A DNA stretch of 8,382 nucleotides, taken from positions 1-8,382 of the forward strand of contig JAQWAN010000078.1 of assembly GCA_028707655.1 (NCBI GenBank), read 5' to 3'. Positions 5,288 through 8,382 of the stretch are shown piece after piece. A model generated the notes under the pieces. That model was not told the origin of the DNA. It made no database searches and saw only the letters and a list, made by a program, of their open reading frames with translations. Each line of letters opens with the position of its first letter. Within the stretch, counting starts at the first letter, position 1. This DNA is from Bacteroidaceae bacterium. GTDB taxonomy: Bacteria > Bacteroidota > Bacteroidia > Bacteroidales > Bacteroidaceae. A program made the position numbers and the translations under genes.

Positions 5288-7750
5288 TTATCTAAGTTCT
5301 GCGCTTAGTTGTTTCTGTAAATTCTTGATTAGCTTTTGCATTACCTTATCAATCGTTTTGTCTTTTAATGTTTCTTTCTCATCTTGTAGTAAGAAACTTA
5401 CAGCATACGATTTTTTATTTTCTTGTATTTTAGATCCTTCATATACATCAAAGAGTTCTACTTGTTTTAGTAGTTTCTTTTCTGTTGCGTAGGCTATCTT
5501 TTCTATTTCACTAAAGGTGGTTGCTTTATCTAACAATAAGGCTAAATCTCTACGTACAGCAGGATATTTAGACAGTTCTACGTAAGAGACTTTTGTGCTC
5601 TTTGTTGTTTTCATTAGCTGGTCCCAACAGAGGTCTGCATAGAACACTTCATTACTGATACCAAAGTGGTTCTGAACCTTTTTACTTACAATACCTACTG
5701 TTGCTAGTAGATTTCCCTGACGTGTCTGAATAGACAACGCCGTAGAGTACATCTCATTAGAAAGATGCCCAACAACCAAGGAGCTCATAGATAAACCTAA
5801 GCGAGCAAAGATGTTTTCTACATAGGCTTTTAATTCGTAGATAGATGCTGCTTCATCTTGATGTATCCATGAATTGCTTACGCGATTACCGGTGCTCCAT
5901 AATCCTAAATGAAATTCTTGTGCGTAGGGAGCTAATATCTTTTCTGCGTTTCTTTTTTCTTCTGTATAGGAATAACAATTTCCAAACTCAAAGAAACGAA
6001 GGTCTGTTCTTTTTCTATTTACATTGTGCGAGATACTCTCTAAACCTGCAAAAAGAAGCGTTTGACGCATACAATTAAGATCGGCACTTAGTGGGTTTAA
6101 TAGCTTAACTGCTTGGTTAGCAAGAGAGGGATATAGCTCTTCGTAATACGCAAGTCGCGTTAAAGAGTTATTTACTATCTCATTAAAGCCACAGCCTACC
6201 AACTGTTCGCCAATTAAGTTCTGAACTTTTTGTGATTCGTCAACTATCGTTTTAACCGACAAGCACGATTTAAGTGTACTTGGTATCTCGATGTTGTTAT
6301 AGCCGTAAATACGAAGGATATCTTCTACTACATCACAAGGACGTTGAACATCAACTCGGTAGGCAGGTACCTCTAGTGTTAGTTCTTGTTCTGTTTCTGC
6401 AAGAATCTTCATCTCTAAACTAGAAACAATATTCTTAACTGTTGCAGTAGGTATCTCTTTACCTATTAGATTATTAATATAGTCGTAATTCAGAACAACA
6501 TCAAAATTAGGAAGTGGATTTGGATAGCTATCTGTGATAGATGAACTAATGGTTCCACCTGCTAGTTTTTTAATTAGTAGTGCTGCTTGTTGGAGTGCAT
6601 AGATTGTTCCATTAGGGTCAACGCCTCGTTCAAAGCGGAAAGAAGCATCTGTGTTTAGGCCAAAACGACGTGCTGTTTTACGTACCCATGTTGGGTGGAA
6701 ATAAGCACTTTCTATAAAGATGTTTTTTGTTTCTTCTTGACAGCCAGATGCTAATCCTCCAAAGACACCAGCAATACACATAGGCTCTTTCTCATTACAA
6801 ATCATGAGGTCTTTGTCCGTTAATGTGCGTTCTTCTTCATCTAGGGTGATGAATTTAGTGCCTGGTTCAACTGTTTTTACAATGATTTTGTTTCCTGCTA
6901 TTTTGTCGGCATCAAAACAATGTAGAGGTTGACCATATGCGTGAAGGATGAAGTTTGTTACATCCACTATGTTGTTAACAGGACGAAGTCCAATTAATTT
7001 CAGTTGTGTTTGTAGCCATTCCGGACTTTCTTTTACAGTAACACCTTTCATGGTTACACCTGCATATCTTGGACAAGCCTCTTGGTTCTCAACGGTTACT
7101 TCTATGTTTAAATCTTCATTTTCAACAGCGAACTCTTCGTTAGAAGGTCGAGTCAATGTAGTGCTAATACCATTTTGAATTAGATAAGCATATAAATCTC
7201 TTGCAACACCATAGTGTGAACATGCATCTGCACGGTTAGGGGTGATGTCGACCTCTAAGACATAATCACTTTTTATTTGATAATAGTCTTTTGCTAATGT
7301 TCCAGGGATTGCATCGTTGGGTAGTTCGATAATGCCCTCGTGACTTGTTCCAACACCAATCTCATCTTCGGCACATATCATTCCAAATGATTCTATGCCG
7401 CGTAGTTTAGATTTTTTTATCGTGAAGCAATCCTCTCCATCATATAGTTTTGTACCAACTGTTGCAACTACAACTTTTTGTCCTGCAGCAATATTATTGG
7501 CGCCACAAACAATTTGAACAGGCTCATCTTTGCCTAAGTCAACTGTTGTTACGTGCATATGATCTGAATTGGGGTGAGTCTCGCATGTTAAAACGGCTCC
7601 AATTACTAAACCTTCTAATCCACCTTTAATACTTTGTATTTCATCAACGCCACCTGTTTCAAGTCCAATTGAAGTAAGTGCTGCTGCTGTTTCATCGGGT
7701 GTTAGATCGAAGCTGAGATACTCTTTCAGCCAATTGTAAGAGATATTCAT
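5288..7750 (-). CDS. pheT: Phenylalanine--tRNA ligase beta subunit PheT
   Basis: PheT pairs with PheS in the alpha2beta2 enzyme that charges tRNA-Phe; the beta chain binds tRNA and carries the editing site for misactivated Tyr. It is full length (820 residues). The EMAP-type tRNA-binding OB fold lies at about 42-150 (THPNSDHMHVTTVDLG at 58-73). TPNRADACSHYGVARDL (170-186) leads into the B3/B4 editing domain, about 215-400, with FRFERGVDP (371-379). The B5 domain is about 415-490 and closes with DVVEDILRIYGY. The catalytically inactive class II-like core spans about 495-695 (NPLSADLNCMRQTLL at 552-566). A C-terminal FDX-ACB anticodon-binding domain (about 727-819) starts SKYPAVRRDLALLLD. pheS is not adjacent: the upstream neighbour is an FHA gene. 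A promoter lies just upstream, so pheT is probably the first gene of an operon with yebC and the TSCPD gene. Confidence 0.97.
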   Translation of the reverse strand: MNISYNWLKEYLSFDLTPDETAAALTSIGLETGGVDEIQSIKGGLEGLVIGAVLTCETHPNSDHMHVTTVDLGKDEPVQIVCGANNIAAGQKVVVATVGTKLYDGEDCFTIKKSKLRGIESFGMICAEDEIGVGTSHEGIIELPNDAIPGTLAKDYYQIKSDYVLEVDITPNRADACSHYGVARDLYAYLIQNGISTTLTRPSNEEFAVENEDLNIEVTVENQEACPRYAGVTMKGVTVKESPEWLQTQLKLIGLRPVNNIVDVTNFILHAYGQPLHCFDADKIAGNKIIVKTVEPGTKFITLDEEERTLTDKDLMICNEKEPMCIAGVFGGLASGCQEETKNIFIESAYFHPTWVRKTARRFGLNTDASFRFERGVDPNGTIYALQQAALLIKKLAGGTISSSITDSYPNPLPNFDVVLNYDYINNLIGKEIPTATVKNIVSSLEMKILAETEQELTLEVPAYRVDVQRPCDVVEDILRIYGYNNIEIPSTLKSCLSVKTIVDESQKVQNLIGEQLVGCGFNEIVNNSLTRLAYYEELYPSLANQAVKLLNPLSADLNCMRQTLLFAGLESISHNVNRKRTDLRFFEFGNCYSYTEEKRNAEKILAPYAQEFHLGLWSTGNRVSNSWIHQDEAASIYELKAYVENIFARLGLSMSSLVVGHLSNEMYSTALSIQTRQGNLLATVGIVSKKVQNHFGISNEVFYADLCWDQLMKTTKSTKVSYVELSKYPAVRRDLALLLDKATTFSEIEKIAYATEKKLLKQVELFDVYEGSKIQENKKSYAVSFLLQDEKETLKDKTIDKVMQKLIKNLQKQLSAELR

Positions 7751-7783
7751 ATCTTATTATTTTGTGTATTTCTTTCTGAACTG

Positions 7784-7814
7784 CAAAGTTAAAAAGATTT
7801 TTTGTATGATGGAA
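7784..7814 (-). promoter_or_regulatory. Promoter for the pheT-yebC-TSCPD operon
   Basis: On the minus strand TAACTTTG (7791-7784) is an exact match to the Bacteroidota -7 box TAnnTTTG. The -33 position is weak: only TTCC (7814-7811) at a 19-base spacer. Transcription would start near 7778, leaving a leader of under 30 bases. That leaves no room for a Phe-codon leader peptide or attenuator, so the sequence offers no sign of charging-dependent control. The rest of the 222-base spacer up to the FHA stop shows only short imperfect inverted repeats. Confidence 0.55.
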
Positions 7815-7972
7815 TTATCCTCTTTAAAACTTATTCGTTTGTTCTTATTTTCTTCTTTATTTCTTTTATTTTAAACTCTTTATAACTGTTCTATGGCCAA
7901 CGGTTGTTGTTTAGCTGGTGTAGCTAGTTCATACTGAGTGGGGTAGATGTGCTTTTAGAAAGAATAAAGGTT

Positions 7973-8382
7973 TTAATCTTTTGGAGGAGTGAACTGGAAA
8001 ATAAACGTAGTAGCACCAATGCTGACCACATCGCCATCCTTTAAGATGGCAAGTTCTTTTTCCTCTAGCAGACGATTAAACAAGAATGTTCCTGTAATAC
8101 TATTATTATCTTTAAGTGTACAGTTCCATTTTCCTTTTTTGTTTTTTCTAATGGTTATGATGCAGTGTCTACGGTCCATACTTCTATCTGCTGTTTCTAT
8201 AGCTGTAGAAATTTCGGTTCCTTTGCATCTCCGTCCTATGATGTTTTCTCCTTTTTCTAGTTCTAGTTGTTGCTTGTAACCAAACACATTTCCAATATCT
8301 AAGATACTTGCAAACTCATCTTCTTTTTTTTCAATCTCGTTTTTGTGGGTTGATTTCAAACCCGTTTTCCCGATGCGAATAC
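7973..8382 (-). CDS. FHA-domain protein, 5' end beyond the window
   Basis: A forkhead-associated domain, a phosphothreonine-peptide binding fold, fills most of this frame. The glycine-arginine strand is GENIIGRRC, the SxxH motif is SMDRRHC followed by IITI, then LKDNNSITGTFLFN and a final strand pair DGDVVSIGATTFIFQF. The loop between GRR and SMDRRH is long (CKGTEISTAIETADR). The first start-like codon in the window is a TTG at 8359-8357, but the frame remains open to the edge (reading IRIGKTGLKST), so the true start is probably outside. From memory, Bacteroidota relatives carry an N-terminal zinc ribbon directly before an IRLGK-like segment, so a truncated zinc-ribbon/FHA protein is my inference. 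The usual Asn of SxNGT is Thr here (see findings). Its partner is unknown. It is on the same strand as pheT but 222 bases upstream, and is probably transcribed separately. Confidence 0.82.
   Translation of the reverse strand, partial: IRIGKTGLKSTHKNEIEKKEDEFASILDIGNVFGYKQQLELEKGENIIGRRCKGTEISTAIETADRSMDRRHCIITIRKNKKGKWNCTLKDNNSITGTFLFNRLLEEKELAILKDGDVVSIGATTFIFQFTPPKD

Noticed and set aside
7751..7972. Possible leader attenuator or riboswitch ahead of pheT
   Set aside because: The best promoter leaves a leader under 30 bases, with no Phe-rich leader peptide. Only small inverted repeats such as TAGCT/AGCTA near 7912-7926 are present.
7959..7981. Imperfect hairpin (10-bp arms, one mismatch, 3-base loop) over the FHA stop codon
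   Set aside because: It is almost entirely A-T and has no U run after it on the minus strand, so it is not a credible terminator.
1..8382. Defence island, mobile element, CRISPR array or novel multi-gene system
   Set aside because: All eight genes are accounted for by core families or a recognisable domain. There are no transposase genes, long terminal repeats, spacer arrays or tRNA-associated attachment sites.

Overview
The window is AT-rich bacterial chromosome from a member of the Bacteroidota, most likely Bacteroidales (Bacteroides-like). The evidence is of three kinds. Promoter-like sequences match the Bacteroidota -7 box TAnnTTTG rather than sigma70 boxes. Proteins have phylum-typical forms, such as a YebC that begins MGRAFEYRK and a stand-alone four-cysteine TSCPD protein. 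The neighbourhood (rnfA, galE, ispE, dnaB, yebC, pheT) is made of core genes. I see no insertion sequence, phage gene, CRISPR array, tRNA or rRNA.

Layout. Positions 1-255 hold the 3' end of rnfA, the last gene of an Rnf electron-transport operon lying mostly upstream, closed by a strong intrinsic terminator (278-316). galE (424-1464, +) follows with its own promoter and ends at a hairpin (1572-1611) shared with the convergent ispE (1639-2457, -). ispE and dnaB (2584-4119, +) are divergent, and each has a plausible promoter in the short gap between them. dnaB converges on a three-gene minus-strand operon, pheT (7750-5288), yebC (5268-4537) and a small TSCPD gene (4537-4292). A perfect 16-bp-arm inverted repeat (4232-4263) separates the two. 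The right edge holds an FHA-domain gene (minus strand, stop at 7973) whose 5' end lies outside the window. No gap between genes exceeds 300 bases.

How the genes relate. Most are independent housekeeping functions: ion-coupled electron transfer (RnfA), nucleotide-sugar supply for surface polysaccharides (GalE), isoprenoid precursors by the MEP pathway (IspE) and replication (DnaB). The only tight unit is pheT-yebC-TSCPD. It joins tRNA charging with a YebC/TACO1-family gene-expression factor and an uncharacterised cysteine-rich protein whose start codon overlaps the yebC stop.

I did not find a new multi-gene system. The points most worth a second look are an SSB-tip-like C-terminus on DnaB, a small residue at the substrate gatekeeper position of GalE, the coupled TSCPD gene, and an altered phosphopeptide-binding loop in the FHA protein.
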